Shown here one piece after another: positions 45,271 through 54,853 of a stretch of 56,738 nucleotides of DNA; the stretch's first letter is position 1; each line of letters begins with the position of its first letter. The stretch lies in NCBI RefSeq assembly GCF_009904105.1, contig NZ_JAAABJ010000475.1:1-56738 (forward strand). The letters are read 5' to 3'. Both the position numbers and the translations under genes were made by a program. The stretch comes from Elizabethkingia argenteiflava. GTDB lineage: Bacteria > Bacteroidota > Bacteroidia > Flavobacteriales > Weeksellaceae. The notes under the pieces are model-generated. The model searched no databases. It was not told the origin of the DNA and saw nothing but the letters and a program-made list of their open reading frames with translations.

Positions 45271-48200
45271 TTAATGGTTATGTTTGGGCGTAAACCCATC
45301 ATCACTCACTTCTAGAGGAGTGTAATCGGCGGTCATTTCTTGTTCATAATCAACTTTCTCTTTTTTGGAAAAGCGTGCGATAAGACTATCGAAAATAGAA
45401 TATATCACTGGTACAAAAATGAGGGTAAGAAATAAAGAGGAGATAAGCCCTCCGATAATTACCCATGCCAAACCATTGTTCATTTCTGCTGCAGCACCTT
45501 TAGCTAAGGCGATAGGTATCATGCCGATAACCATGGCAATAGTAGTCATCAGAATAGGGCGTAACCTGGCGTGGTTGGCTTGTATTAAAGCATTGAAGGT
45601 GTTTTCACCGGCCTGTTTCCTATGGTTGGCAAAATCGACTAACATAATGGCGTTTTTACAAACCAGACCAATCAGCATAATCATCCCCAGGATGGTAAAT
45701 ACATTCAGGGAATTATTAGTGAGGGCTAAGATTACCAATACTCCGATAATGGATAAAGGAACAGAAAACAAAACTACAAAAGGATAGATAAAGCTATCGT
45801 ATAAAGCGACCATAACCAGGTAAACTAAGATAATAGCAGCCATAAGTGCAATCCCTAAAGTACCAAATCCTTCGCTTTGATTTTCCATATCACCGCTCCA
45901 TATATAATTAACGCCGGCAGGTCTTTTTAGCTTTGAAAACTTAGCTTCCCATTCATTTGCGATACTCCCTGTAGGTACGCCAACACTTTGAGCTTTAATC
46001 GTTATCGATGGGGATTTGTCTCTTCTTTCCAGAAAACTAGGACCCGAACTCTCCGTGATATTAGCAAACTGGGCTAATTTTACTTTTTCGCCTTTATTAT
46101 TGATAAAGTTCATGTTTTTTACATCTTCTATATTGGATCGGTTCATCTGGTTGAAGCGAATATTGATATCATATTCATAATCACCTGATCGGAATTTACC
46201 ATCTGTATTCCCACTAAATGCGGTTTGCATCGTGAGACCTACCTCCTGAATGTTGAGACCTAGTAAAGCCATTTTATCTCTATCAATGGCGACATTGATT
46301 TCCGGATTTCCCCCTTCAGACGATAATTGGACTTCGGAAGCTCCTCGTATGGTTTTTAACTGTGCCATAGCTTGTTCTGCAAACTCAGTGATGCTCTTTA
46401 AGTCCGGCCCAGTAACGACCAATGAGATAGGGGATTGTTCGGCTCCCATAAGACCCATGGGTACGGTTTTTATTTTAGCACCAATGAGTATATTCGCCAG
46501 TTCATTTTTAATTTTTGCAGCATATACGAATGAGTTATCCGCTCTTTTTGTATTATCCACCAGAATCACATCTATCTCTGATTTGTAAGCTGTAGCCTGA
46601 GCCCCTCCGAATCCATCACTCTGTTGGCCGATTGTGGTGATCATCTTAACCACTTCCGGTTTCTGGGATAAGTAATTTTCGGCTTTCTGGGTTATAAAAT
46701 TGGTTTTTTCTATAGAGGCATCTTTAGGCAATTCTATCTGTACCAAAAATTCTCCTTTATCAATTTTAGCAAAGAATTCACCGCCGATAAATTTCATTAA
46801 ACCCAAGGATATAATAAATATTGAAATTACCGCAGCTACCGTGCTGATTTTGGTCCACTTGCTTTTTAAGCACCAGGATAATAATCCTGAAATCCAGTGG
46901 GTAAATTTGTCCAGTTGTTTTTCAAATCCCAGAATAAACTGCTCAAAGGTGTTTTTTCCGGTCAGGTGCACGAGTTTCCCAAAACGAGAAGAGAGCCACG
47001 GCACGATCGTGAAAGAGGTGAGCAAGGAGAGTAGGGTGGCTATCACTACGGTGACACAGAACTGTGAAATAATATTGGATACCAATCCTGTACTCATAGC
47101 TATAGGCAGGAATACGACTACAATCACTAAGGTTATGGAAGTTACGGTGAGTCCTATTTCAGCGGTGGCATCATAGGCAGCTCTCACCTTATTTTTTCCC
47201 ATTTCCATATGTCGGTAAATATTTTCTAACACCACGATAGCATCATCTACCAGTATGCCCACCACAAGGGAAAGTCCTAATAAGCTCATCAGATTGAGGG
47301 TATAGCCCATGAGTGCCATACCGATAAAGGTAGCGACTAATGATAAGGGAATAGAAACCATTACGATAAAGGCGTTACGAATGCTGTGTAAAAATAAAAG
47401 CATAACGACAGCTACCAGAATAATAGCGATAAACAAGTCGTGTGTAACATTTTCTGCTGCTGTAAGGGTAAAGGTAGATGTATCGTTTACTATATTGAGT
47501 TTTACTCCTTGTTGGGCGTAATCTTTTTCGATCTTGGCGATACTCTTCCGGATGAGTTCACTAACCTCTACAGCATTGGCGTCGGATTGCTTAATAACCT
47601 GCAGCAGAATAGCTGGATTTCTATCAATTCTGGCGACTTTTTCTATATCCTTTTGAGTATCTTCTACAAAGGCGACATCTGAGAGGCGCACTTGGCTCCC
47701 GTCTTTATTACTAATTACTAAATTGGAGAGTTCTTCTGTACTTTTGTATTTTCCAGATAGTCGTATAGTAGTCGTGTTTTCCCGTGTTTTTACATTTCCG
47801 GTCGGAAAATCGACATTCGAACTTAGGATGGCTTGTTGCACTTGGTTTATGGAGAGGCCATATCCTTCTAGTTTATCTTTGTCTAAATTAATTTTAATCT
47901 CCCTTTCCTGTCCTCCGATTAAATTTACTTTAGCCACACCTTTTACCCTTGAAAGTATGGGCTGAATTTTTTTGTCCAAAAGATCATAAAATTCAGCGCT
48001 GTTAAGATTGGCGGTAGCTCCCGCTGTAATAATGGGGACATCGCTCAGTGAAAATTTTTGTAAAGAGGGAGCCTTTACATCTTTTGGAAACTTTGCAATA
48101 ATGGCATTAATTTTCCTTTGAGCATCGTTTAGAGCATCATCGGTATTGGTGCCGGCATTCAGTGTAATCGTAACCAAAGAGAGGCTTTCAAAGGATTTGG

Positions 48201-48444
48201 CCTCTACTTTTTTAACGTTTTCGAGTGAGGAGACTGCATCTTCAATTTTTTTAGTCACCGTGGTTTCTACCTCCGAGGGTGAAGCTCCCGGATATATGGT
48301 AGAAACGCTTACTACATTAATTTCAAATTTTGGAATCAGTTCATACCCCATAGAGGAGTATGCCAGTATCCCCCCTAAGGTGAGTATAGTGAACAATACA
48401 ATGATAAGGGTGGGACGTTTTATGGATATTTCTGCTAATTTCAC
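45271..48444 (-). CDS. RND-family efflux pump, inner-membrane permease (HAE1/AcrB type)
   Basis: The 1057-residue proton-driven exporter has twelve predicted helices and two large periplasmic loops. It starts LAEISIKRPTLIIVLFTILTLGGILAY. Family marks are IYPGASPSEVETTVTKKIEDAV in loop 1, GLSLVVGILVDDAIVVLENIYRHM in TM4 with the proton-relay aspartates, and GMIMLIGLVCKNAIMLVDFAN in TM10. The C-terminal tail is acidic and His-rich at the end. It works with the membrane-fusion and TolC genes just upstream, and the operon has its own TetR regulator. Multidrug export is likely; substrates are unknown. Confidence 0.95.
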   Translation of the reverse strand: MKLAEISIKRPTLIIVLFTILTLGGILAYSSMGYELIPKFEINVVSVSTIYPGASPSEVETTVTKKIEDAVSSLENVKKVEAKSFESLSLVTITLNAGTNTDDALNDAQRKINAIIAKFPKDVKAPSLQKFSLSDVPIITAGATANLNSAEFYDLLDKKIQPILSRVKGVAKVNLIGGQEREIKINLDKDKLEGYGLSINQVQQAILSSNVDFPTGNVKTRENTTTIRLSGKYKSTEELSNLVISNKDGSQVRLSDVAFVEDTQKDIEKVARIDRNPAILLQVIKQSDANAVEVSELIRKSIAKIEKDYAQQGVKLNIVNDTSTFTLTAAENVTHDLFIAIILVAVVMLLFLHSIRNAFIVMVSIPLSLVATFIGMALMGYTLNLMSLLGLSLVVGILVDDAIVVLENIYRHMEMGKNKVRAAYDATAEIGLTVTSITLVIVVVFLPIAMSTGLVSNIISQFCVTVVIATLLSLLTSFTIVPWLSSRFGKLVHLTGKNTFEQFILGFEKQLDKFTHWISGLLSWCLKSKWTKISTVAAVISIFIISLGLMKFIGGEFFAKIDKGEFLVQIELPKDASIEKTNFITQKAENYLSQKPEVVKMITTIGQQSDGFGGAQATAYKSEIDVILVDNTKRADNSFVYAAKIKNELANILIGAKIKTVPMGLMGAEQSPISLVVTGPDLKSITEFAEQAMAQLKTIRGASEVQLSSEGGNPEINVAIDRDKMALLGLNIQEVGLTMQTAFSGNTDGKFRSGDYEYDINIRFNQMNRSNIEDVKNMNFINNKGEKVKLAQFANITESSGPSFLERRDKSPSITIKAQSVGVPTGSIANEWEAKFSKLKRPAGVNYIWSGDMENQSEGFGTLGIALMAAIILVYLVMVALYDSFIYPFVVLFSVPLSIIGVLVILALTNNSLNVFTILGMIMLIGLVCKNAIMLVDFANHRKQAGENTFNALIQANHARLRPILMTTIAMVIGMIPIALAKGAAAEMNNGLAWVIIGGLISSLFLTLIFVPVIYSIFDSLIARFSKKEKVDYEQEMTADYTPLEVSDDGFTPKHNH

Positions 48445-48490
48445 ATTCTTTTATTTTAGTTGGACTGGAATCGCTCTTGTGCGATATTCT

Positions 48491-49567
48491 CTATTTTATA
48501 ATGGAGACTAGGGTTCCGTCGTTAAGATTAATTTGGCCGCTGATGACCACGCGGTCTCCGGAGTTTAGCCCGCTAATAATCTCTATTTTATCGCCAAAAA
48601 CTCTTCCACTTACCACAGAGGTTAATTTTACGCTATTATCTTTTTGTACTACAAAGACCTTATTACTGCTTACACCATTCACAAAAGCATCTTTTGGGAT
48701 AACCATATAAGCGTGTTGTACACCTGTATCTTTACGAGAAAAAACAGCGGTGCCGTACATTCCGGCTCTTAGCAGATGATTGGCATTGTTATCTACACTA
48801 ATTTCTACGGGGAAGTTAAGCGAAGAATTGGCTAAGGGAGCGATAAAAGATACCCTTCCATAAAAATCTTTATCCGGATAAACACTGGCTTTTACTTTTA
48901 CCTGATCGCCTATTTTAAGTGTAGAAACCTCCCTTTCATTAACGCTTACCTGTAGTTTTAGTTGGGAAACATTTACAATATCAAATAAAGACGCTCCGGG
49001 TGAGACCATAGAGCCAGGTTCTATATATTTTTTGTTAATATATCCACTGATGCTTGCTTTCACATTGGTATCTCCCACTTTTATATGGGCTTGTTCCAGG
49101 GCATTTTTCGCATTTTTTAGTTGCAATCGGGATTGGTCCAATTGCTGCTTGGTCACCCCTCCTGTTTTATAAGCATTTTCATAGCGTTGGTTATCGGCTA
49201 CAGCATTTTGGTAAGTGGCCGAAGCGTTAGAATAGTCTACTTCTAAAGCCTCTTTTTTTATGGTAGCCAGTGTTTGCCCTACCCGAACAAAGTCACCTTC
49301 TTTTGCCAGTACCCGTACAATTCTCCCACTGATTTCTGAGGACAGGGATAGGCTTTGCCAAGGGGCAAATATCCCATTTGAAGAATAATCTATGTTGAGG
49401 TGCTCAAAATCTACCGTCGTTATATTGACGGGTACCGAGGCATTACGACTGGCAATAATGGCTGTTTTTTGATGGGTCTTTTTTTGATTCTGGTTAATTA
49501 TATAAGCGCCCCCTCCTAAAAGTCCGGCAGCTATCAGCATATAAAGTATTGTTTTACCAATTTTCAT
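48491..49567 (-). CDS. RND efflux pump, periplasmic membrane-fusion protein
   Basis: The 358-residue adaptor has one N-terminal membrane anchor (ILYMLIAAGLLGGGAYII) without a lipobox. It then has a barrel-sandwich domain (SSEISGRIVRVLAKEGDFVRVGQTLATI), an alpha-hairpin (about 115-170, NQRYENAYKTGGVTKQQLDQSRLQLKNAK), the lipoyl return strand (VKASISGYINKKYIEPGSMVSPGASLFDI) and the beta-barrel and proximal domains. It bridges the permease and the outer-membrane channel. It lies 46 bases upstream of the permease gene. Confidence 0.94.
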   Translation of the reverse strand: MKIGKTILYMLIAAGLLGGGAYIINQNQKKTHQKTAIIASRNASVPVNITTVDFEHLNIDYSSNGIFAPWQSLSLSSEISGRIVRVLAKEGDFVRVGQTLATIKKEALEVDYSNASATYQNAVADNQRYENAYKTGGVTKQQLDQSRLQLKNAKNALEQAHIKVGDTNVKASISGYINKKYIEPGSMVSPGASLFDIVNVSQLKLQVSVNEREVSTLKIGDQVKVKASVYPDKDFYGRVSFIAPLANSSLNFPVEISVDNNANHLLRAGMYGTAVFSRKDTGVQHAYMVIPKDAFVNGVSSNKVFVVQKDNSVKLTSVVSGRVFGDKIEIISGLNSGDRVVISGQINLNDGTLVSIIK

Positions 49568-49589
49568 TTCACTAGGGTTTAATCATTTA

Positions 49590-50933
49590 TTATTTTATTA
49601 AGCTCTTGAGTTCTCCTTTTGATTTGTGGAGTTGTATTTCGGCGATTTTGTAGTCGAGTAGCGAATTGGAGTAGTTGTTTTTTGCTTGTAACAAGGCGTT
49701 TTCTGCATCGAGTAACTCCGTTAAGGTCGCCAGACCGTATTGATAGTTATTGCGGGTATCATCCAGTACGCTTTGGGCGAGTTTTACATTGGCTTCCTGA
49801 TTTTTTATCGCCTCTATGCTATTTTCTATTTGGGCCTTAGCATTGTGATATTCCAGATCCATCCGCAGCTGTGTATCTTTTAAATCTTGGTCTAAATTTT
49901 CCAATTGAATTTTGGCCTGATCTATTTTGGCTTTGGTCTGAAATCCATTAAAAATAGAAAAGCCTAAAGATAGCCCTACCGAAGCATAATCCGACCAGTA
50001 TACCCCTTGGCGACTTCCCAGACCTATGGGAAGTTTAGGACCGAGACCTTGCCATGTGTAATTGCCTACTAAAGAAAGGGTAGGATAGTAATCCGCTTCT
50101 GCTGCTTTTACTTGGTAGCCTAACAATTCTTTTCTTTTTTCCAATAGCTTAATTTCGGTTCTATGTTGGTTTTCCATCTGGTCGGCCCATAATTGAGGGT
50201 CCACTTCAATAGCATCTTTTACAAGTGTTATATCCGTTTCAATAGGCATTCCCATATAGAATTTCAGGGCATTTTCCTGTAAGGTTACCGCATTTTTCAT
50301 TTGGGCGCGGTTGGTTTCCAGATTGGTCAGGTTAACATGGGTACGGTCTAAATCAATCTTTTTGGCAAGGCCATTTTCATAAAGACTTTTAATAATATTT
50401 CTGATCTTTAGGGTACTCTGATAACTGCTGTTGATGATGTCGAGTTTTTGCTGTTCAGAAAAAACTTTATAATAGGCTGTAGCAACATTCTCAATCAGTT
50501 GTTCATCGGTGAGCTGTTTGTTGATTTGATAAAACTCTTTTGTAGTTTTAGCCGCTTTTAGGCCGATAAAAACTTGTTGGTTAAAAAGAGCTTGTTGTAG
50601 ATTAGCACCAATATTAGAGTTCCATTTTTGTCCCGCTGGAAGCATGATCACCGTGCCTGGCTTGCCCATGAGTTCGCCGGGTAGGGGTGTTTTTTGTAGG
50701 ATAGGATTGTAATTTAAAGCGCCAGTCGCCTTTAGAGAAGGCAGAGCTCCGGATTTGGCCTCTGCAATCTGAAAATCTGCATTGCGAATATCCAATTGGG
50801 CTTTTAAGGCATCAGCCTTATTTTGCAAGGCGTATTGTAAGGCCTCCGTAAGGCTTACCACCTGCTGTGCTTTCCCTTGAAGTGCGCCCAGCAAAAGCAG
50901 GGCTACAATCAAGTTATTTCTTCTATTCATCAT
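49590..50933 (-). CDS. TolC-family outer-membrane efflux channel
   Basis: The 447-residue protein has a signal peptide (LIVALLLLGALQGKAQQ). Two long helical repeats follow: ALQYALQNKADALKAQLDIRNADFQIAEAKSGALPSL and, in the second half, NLDQDLKDTQLRMDLEYHNAKAQIENSIEAI, then NNYQYGLATLTELLDAENALLQAKNNY. This last block is the classical end of TolC-like proteins. It forms the trimeric exit duct for the pump encoded downstream, with 22 bases between this gene and the fusion-protein gene. Confidence 0.94.
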   Translation of the reverse strand: MMNRRNNLIVALLLLGALQGKAQQVVSLTEALQYALQNKADALKAQLDIRNADFQIAEAKSGALPSLKATGALNYNPILQKTPLPGELMGKPGTVIMLPAGQKWNSNIGANLQQALFNQQVFIGLKAAKTTKEFYQINKQLTDEQLIENVATAYYKVFSEQQKLDIINSSYQSTLKIRNIIKSLYENGLAKKIDLDRTHVNLTNLETNRAQMKNAVTLQENALKFYMGMPIETDITLVKDAIEVDPQLWADQMENQHRTEIKLLEKRKELLGYQVKAAEADYYPTLSLVGNYTWQGLGPKLPIGLGSRQGVYWSDYASVGLSLGFSIFNGFQTKAKIDQAKIQLENLDQDLKDTQLRMDLEYHNAKAQIENSIEAIKNQEANVKLAQSVLDDTRNNYQYGLATLTELLDAENALLQAKNNYSNSLLDYKIAEIQLHKSKGELKSLIK

Positions 50934-50947
50934 AATTCAATTTAATC

Positions 50948-51547
50948 TTAACGGATAAATAAACTATCCAGTATTACTTGTTTTCTTTCTTTAAGAATTT
51001 GTTCAAATTGACTGTCGGTTAGCTGAAAAGATTCTTGAAGTAAGGGGCGCATGCAAGTTGGGAAGGAAATAAGAGACGACATATTCAGCATAAACTGAAC
51101 AGGCGATATAGGCTTTATATTACCTTTCTTTATTTCTTCCTGCAATTCCTTTCCCAATACTCTTATTACATAATCCAAATGTTCTTTATTTGCCATCTTC
51201 TTACATTGGTGGGTCAGTTGGGTGACCACATAAATTTTCAGAAAAGGGTGGGTAAGGGCTGTGGCCAATTCTTGATCTAGCCAGCATCCTATTTTTTCTT
51301 TAAAAGGAAGATCGGAAAGCAGAATAGCACTATAGTTTCTGTGCATTTCATCTATAGCCTCGTCAAAAACAATCTGAAAAAGATTATCCCGGGATCTAAA
51401 GTAATAATTGATAGAAGTTCTGTTGACCCCTGCGGCATCTGCAATTTCCTGAGTAGTGGCCTTAAAGTGGCCCTCTCCAAAAAAAAGTTTCTTAGCGGTT
51501 TCTTTAATCAGTTTCTCCGTATCTTCCTTTTTGATCTCTGTTGACAT
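50948..51547 (-). CDS. TetR/AcrR-family transcriptional regulator of the efflux operon
   Basis: The protein has 199 residues when started at 51547 (MSTEIKKEDTEKLIKETAKKLF). A frame from 51601 would add 18 residues but would begin inside the promoter. The helix-turn-helix is clear near residues 30-55 (TTQEIADAAGVNRTSINYYFRSRDNLF), followed by the usual helical ligand domain. It is the first gene of the operon (15 bases before the TolC gene), so it probably represses its own transcription and is released by pump substrates. A palindrome covers its -33 region. Confidence 0.92.
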   Translation of the reverse strand: MSTEIKKEDTEKLIKETAKKLFFGEGHFKATTQEIADAAGVNRTSINYYFRSRDNLFQIVFDEAIDEMHRNYSAILLSDLPFKEKIGCWLDQELATALTHPFLKIYVVTQLTHQCKKMANKEHLDYVIRVLGKELQEEIKKGNIKPISPVQFMLNMSSLISFPTCMRPLLQESFQLTDSQFEQILKERKQVILDSLFIR

Positions 51548-51569
51548 TTTTGTTAGATAATTTTGTTTG

Positions 51570-51601
51570 CAAATATAATACTTTTTCACAATGTTTGACA
51601 A
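51570..51601 (-). promoter_or_regulatory. Promoter of the efflux operon
   Basis: On the minus strand TTG (51599-51601) is followed, after 21 bases, by TATATTTG (51570-51577), 22 bases before the regulator ATG. Confidence 0.55.
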
Positions 51602-51613
51602 TTTAGTTAAACA
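51592..51613. promoter_or_regulatory. Candidate TetR operator
   Basis: The arms TGTTTGAC (51592-51599) and GTTAAACA (51606-51613) are inverted repeats with 7 of 8 matches around a 6-base centre. The site covers the -33 element of the regulator's own promoter, as expected for a TetR autorepressor. Confidence 0.55.
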
Positions 51614-51661
51614 TTTTTATAAAACAATAATGCTTGTCTTCTTTAGGAAAGAGAGCTGGGT

Positions 51662-51695
51662 ATAAAAAAACTGTCTAAAAAGAGTATTTAGACAG
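51662..51695 (-). terminator. Terminator of the acyl-CoA synthetase gene
   Basis: A perfect 9-bp stem (CTGTCTAAA at 51671-51679, TTTAGACAG at 51687-51695) is followed on the minus strand by seven U. Confidence 0.8.
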
Positions 51696-51722
51696 TGGAC
51701 TTTTTTTTTATCTGGAGAGAGA

Positions 51723-53417
51723 TTATTTTTTTTGATAGAGGTATTCTTGGGGTGATGTACTCCCTTTTTTTTTGTTTTCCTTCTCTTGTTTGCGTAGTTC
51801 TACACGGCGGATTTTCCCGCTTATGGTTTTGGGGAGTTCTTCTACAAACTCTATTATTCGAGGCATTTTATAGGGGGCTAAATGTTCTCGTGAATAATTG
51901 AAGAGTGTTTGAGCTAAATCGGCGGAGGCTTTAAAACTTTGAGTTAAGACAACAAAAGCTTTTACCTCCAATCCTTTTACCGGGTGTGGGGATCCCACCA
52001 CGGCACACTCTATTACTGCTGGGTGCTCAATTAATACGCTTTCCACTTCAAAGGGGCCTATGCGGTAGTCCGAAGCTTTAATCAGATCATCATCTCTGCC
52101 GATGAACCAAATATAGTCGTCCTCATCTTTATAAGCCCTGTCTCCTGTATAGTAAAGTCCATGTTTGAAGACTTGGCGTTCTTTGTCTTCATCATAAAGA
52201 TAGGTTTTGAAAAGACCATTTATAACTTCTTTGTCTATTTTTAAGCAGATATTACCTTCCTCATAGATGGGTAATTCACACCCCTTATCATCGGCAATGA
52301 TCACCTTATACATAAAGGTAGGCCTTCCCATGGAACCTATTTTTATAGCGGTATTGGGCAGGTTGGCGATGATACAACTGGTTTCCGTTTGGCCGAAACC
52401 ATCTCGGATCATGATTCCCGTCGATTTCTTCCACTGTTCTATCACCTCGGGATTTAGAGGTTCACCGGCTGCCACGCATTGGCGAAGACTGAAGCGATAG
52501 GATTTTAAATCTTCATAAATGAATAGTCGTAGTACGGTTGGTGGAGCACAGAGGGTGGTTACTTTGTGTTTTTGTATTTGTTCCAAGGTTTTTTGAGCGT
52601 TAAAGCGCTCAGAGCTATGGTAGGCAAAAATGCAGCATCCTATATTCCAAGGGGTGAAAAAACTACTCCACGAGAATTTAGCCCAGCCGGGTTGCGAAAT
52701 ATTATAATGCAAATCGTTTTCCTGAAGTCCTATCCAGCTGGCAGTAGCCAGGTGGCCAAAAGCCTGACTTAAGTGGGTGTGGCATACTATTTTCGGTAAA
52801 CCTGTGGTACCAGAGGTGAAAAACATAAATAAGGTATCATCGGAGTGTGTGGACGCAGCTTCTGCTTCGTTAACTTCCTTTGATATATCCTCTAATGAGA
52901 ACCATCCAGGACGCTTAGCATCTACCAAAATCTTAACTTTAATAGTTTTGCCAATCAATTTTTCAGCTTCCTCCGTTTTATAGGCATTATCTAGATTAGC
53001 AAAGACCACGCTCGGAAATATTTGTTTGAATCGGTACACGATATCTTGGATACCCAAAATCCCTGCTGCTGGGACTAACTGGAAGCCTCCTTTAATGACG
53101 GCTAGCATCATGGTCCAGTTGATGGGTTCTAACATCATCTGGGTGAGTACGGTGTCTTGTTGTTGTACCCCTTTCTTGCGTAAAAAATTAAGAATTTGGT
53201 TAGCCTCTTGGCTAAGCTTCTTAAAACTGTAAGCTTGGGTATGCGAACCATCGGTCCATAGTAAGGCTGTCTTTTCGGGTGTTTTCTCTAAATGTATACC
53301 TTCGAAAATTTCTTTTACCCAATTAAATGTGTAGGGTTTTTGGCACTGGATATCGCTTAGGGCATGGAAGTTCTCTTCTTCAATAAGTTGTTTGGCTTTT
53401 AAAAAAATAGCTTTCAT
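51723..53417 (-). CDS. Acyl-CoA synthetase (AMP-forming, acetate/medium-chain type)
   Basis: The 564-residue ANL-superfamily enzyme shows the P-loop MFFTSGTTGLPKIVCHTH near residue 195, core DGFGQTETSCI near 340, YYTGDRAYKDEDDYIWFIGRDDDLIKASDYRIGPFEVES near 425-465, and the C-terminal catalytic lysine in KTISGKIRRVEL near 540. This arrangement is that of acetyl-CoA/medium-chain acyl-CoA ligases: carboxylate, ATP and CoA give acyl-CoA, AMP and PPi. Chain length is not decidable. The gene stands alone with its own terminator. Confidence 0.92.
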   Translation of the reverse strand: MKAIFLKAKQLIEEENFHALSDIQCQKPYTFNWVKEIFEGIHLEKTPEKTALLWTDGSHTQAYSFKKLSQEANQILNFLRKKGVQQQDTVLTQMMLEPINWTMMLAVIKGGFQLVPAAGILGIQDIVYRFKQIFPSVVFANLDNAYKTEEAEKLIGKTIKVKILVDAKRPGWFSLEDISKEVNEAEAASTHSDDTLFMFFTSGTTGLPKIVCHTHLSQAFGHLATASWIGLQENDLHYNISQPGWAKFSWSSFFTPWNIGCCIFAYHSSERFNAQKTLEQIQKHKVTTLCAPPTVLRLFIYEDLKSYRFSLRQCVAAGEPLNPEVIEQWKKSTGIMIRDGFGQTETSCIIANLPNTAIKIGSMGRPTFMYKVIIADDKGCELPIYEEGNICLKIDKEVINGLFKTYLYDEDKERQVFKHGLYYTGDRAYKDEDDYIWFIGRDDDLIKASDYRIGPFEVESVLIEHPAVIECAVVGSPHPVKGLEVKAFVVLTQSFKASADLAQTLFNYSREHLAPYKMPRIIEFVEELPKTISGKIRRVELRKQEKENKKKGSTSPQEYLYQKK

Positions 53418-53575
53418 CTTTAAATTATATTGTTAATTAGTTTTGTCTTTCAATGCTTTAAATTAAGCAATTAAAACAATAAGCGACTCATTACCCGCTT
53501 TTCAATTGAGAGACTATTTTTATAATTTGAAGAGTACGATAGCAAAGGAAAATGTTTTTCAGATTTTTTTTGAAC

Positions 53576-53617
53576 TATAAGAAGAATACTTTTTATAAAA
53601 AGTTAATTCTTCTTATA
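53576..53617. repeat. 42-base AT-rich inverted repeat
   Basis: The outer arms TATAAGAAGAAT and ATTCTTCTTATA pair perfectly, and the inner ACTTTTT and AAAAAGT also pair (small internal loop). It lies about 160 bases upstream of the acyl-CoA synthetase start and 144 before the tRNA. The rest of 53418-53760 shows no gene. Confidence 0.5.
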
Positions 53618-53738
53618 ATGAGTGTTTTATATTGATAGCTGACTCTGTTTTATTCGATTCTCCGCCTGTTATTATAACATGTGGTTGTGAATAGAGGAAA
53701 AAAACAGCCCAATTATTTTATAGAAAGGAAAAAAGTAG

Positions 53739-53746
53739 TATATTTG
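53739..53746 (+). promoter_or_regulatory. tRNA-Arg promoter -7 box
   Basis: TATATTTG is a perfect TAnnTTTG match, 14 bases before the mature tRNA start. Confidence 0.6.
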
Positions 53747-53760
53747 CACACCTTTAAAAC

Positions 53761-53834
53761 GGACGCGTAGCTCAATTGGATAGAGCGTCAGATTACGGCT
53801 CTGAAGGTTGGGGGTTCGACTCCTCCCGCGTTCA
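53761..53834 (+). tRNA. tRNA-Arg (anticodon ACG)
   Basis: The 74-base sequence folds as a cloverleaf: acceptor GGACGCG/CGCGTTC (one G:U), D stem GCTC/GAGC, anticodon stem TCAGA/TCTGA with loop TTACGGC (anticodon ACG, expected to be edited to ICG), T loop TTCGACT on a 5-bp stem with one G:U. CCA is not encoded. A terminator hairpin follows directly. Confidence 0.96.
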
Positions 53835-53841
53835 CTAGGTT

Positions 53842-53872
53842 AAAAAAGGCTACTTTTCAGTAGCCTTTTTTT
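53842..53872 (+). terminator. tRNA-Arg terminator
   Basis: The stem AAAAAAGGCTAC / GTAGCCTTTTTT has a 6-base loop and a trailing T-run. Confidence 0.88.
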
Positions 53873-54853
53873 ATTAACAAAAGAATGCTAGGCAATTACA
53901 GTATTTTAAGAGGTTTTTACGGAAGGGTATTGGGGGTAGGAATTTCTTTTTTTGTGGCTAAAACCGCTACCGAGAAAAAATAGTGAAAAAAACAGCGGTA
54001 ATATTTTATTAGATATGATCGGAATTTATCAGTATTTTTAAGCATTTCAACAGTATACATTAAATATCACTGCTAAGCGGTGTTTATTGTTTTTGAAAAA
54101 GAACTCAAAAACAATTCACCATACTTTAATCTTTACTGCACCAACAAGCGAAAATTCCATCATTTATTTTTGTTTCTTCAAGATGGGATTATGACAAAAG
54201 AAAAATTTATAAAATTTTCAAATTTCATATTCAATTACAATCCGCTGATAAAAGAATAGATTAAATTAAATCTTAGTAAGATAGAAATCTGGTTTCGTAT
54301 TTCTGGAGAAGTTCTCACGCTTGAAAGATTAGACCTCCGGACCATTCAATTGAAAATTAGTTGAATTGGAGGGCATTATCATATTGTATGGATACGCAAA
54401 GCAAATTGTCGTCCACAGTTCAATAAAATCAGGCGCACCTGCTTGATGCTGTCTGTCATTAATTTTTAATGCCCTTGCTCGTATAGCCATCTATTCATGC
54501 TAAAAAGTTCTTAAAGCTAATTTGATGTTATTAGGGATTAGCTTTTTGATGAGTAAGGTGTTCAAATAATAAGTTTTACTTAAATACAGTATATATATCC
54601 CATTTTATAACTACCACTATCATTATGTTTTTTTATCTGCCTAATATAGGACAGTGCCAGTATTTTTATATTATCACAGATAAAAAAATGTGCTGCATTT
54701 TATAATTGTATTGACTCAGATGATGAACTAAAGCTACTAAATCATTACAAAAATCAGATATCTCGTTAAACCCAACACAGATGAAAATAAACGTCTTCTT
54801 TATGTGGTTTTTAGTATCTGATAAAATTTGTAGCTTTCTGTAAATTTTTTAAC
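53873..54853. other. Gene-poor region of about 1 kb between the tRNA and the GNAT gene
   Basis: AT-rich with frequent stops. The only protein-like frame is the 53-codon minus-strand ORF listed separately (54329-54490). No integrase remnant or repeat of the tRNA 3' end was seen, so there is no evidence for an integrated element at the tRNA. Confidence 0.4.
54329..54490 (-). CDS. Short ORF of 53 residues, unknown
   Basis: The frame opens with ATG at 54490 and ends with TAA at 54329. The sequence includes MAIRARALKINDRQHQAGAP and DFIELWTTICFAYPYN. Its composition (Trp, Pro, Gly, Gln, His) is richer than expected of AT-rich non-coding DNA, so it may be a real small protein or a fragment. I recognise no family and see no ribosome binding site. 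Confidence 0.25.
   Translation of the reverse strand: MAIRARALKINDRQHQAGAPDFIELWTTICFAYPYNMIMPSNSTNFQLNGPEV

Noticed and set aside
54344-54470. IS200-like HIVW motif on the plus strand
   Set aside because: A short GGHYHIVW stretch recalls IS200/IS605 transposases, but nothing else of the family follows and the frame stops soon.
53761-54490. tRNA-Arg as an integration site of a mobile island
   Set aside because: No integrase, no repeat of the tRNA 3' end and no phage-like genes were found downstream within the window.
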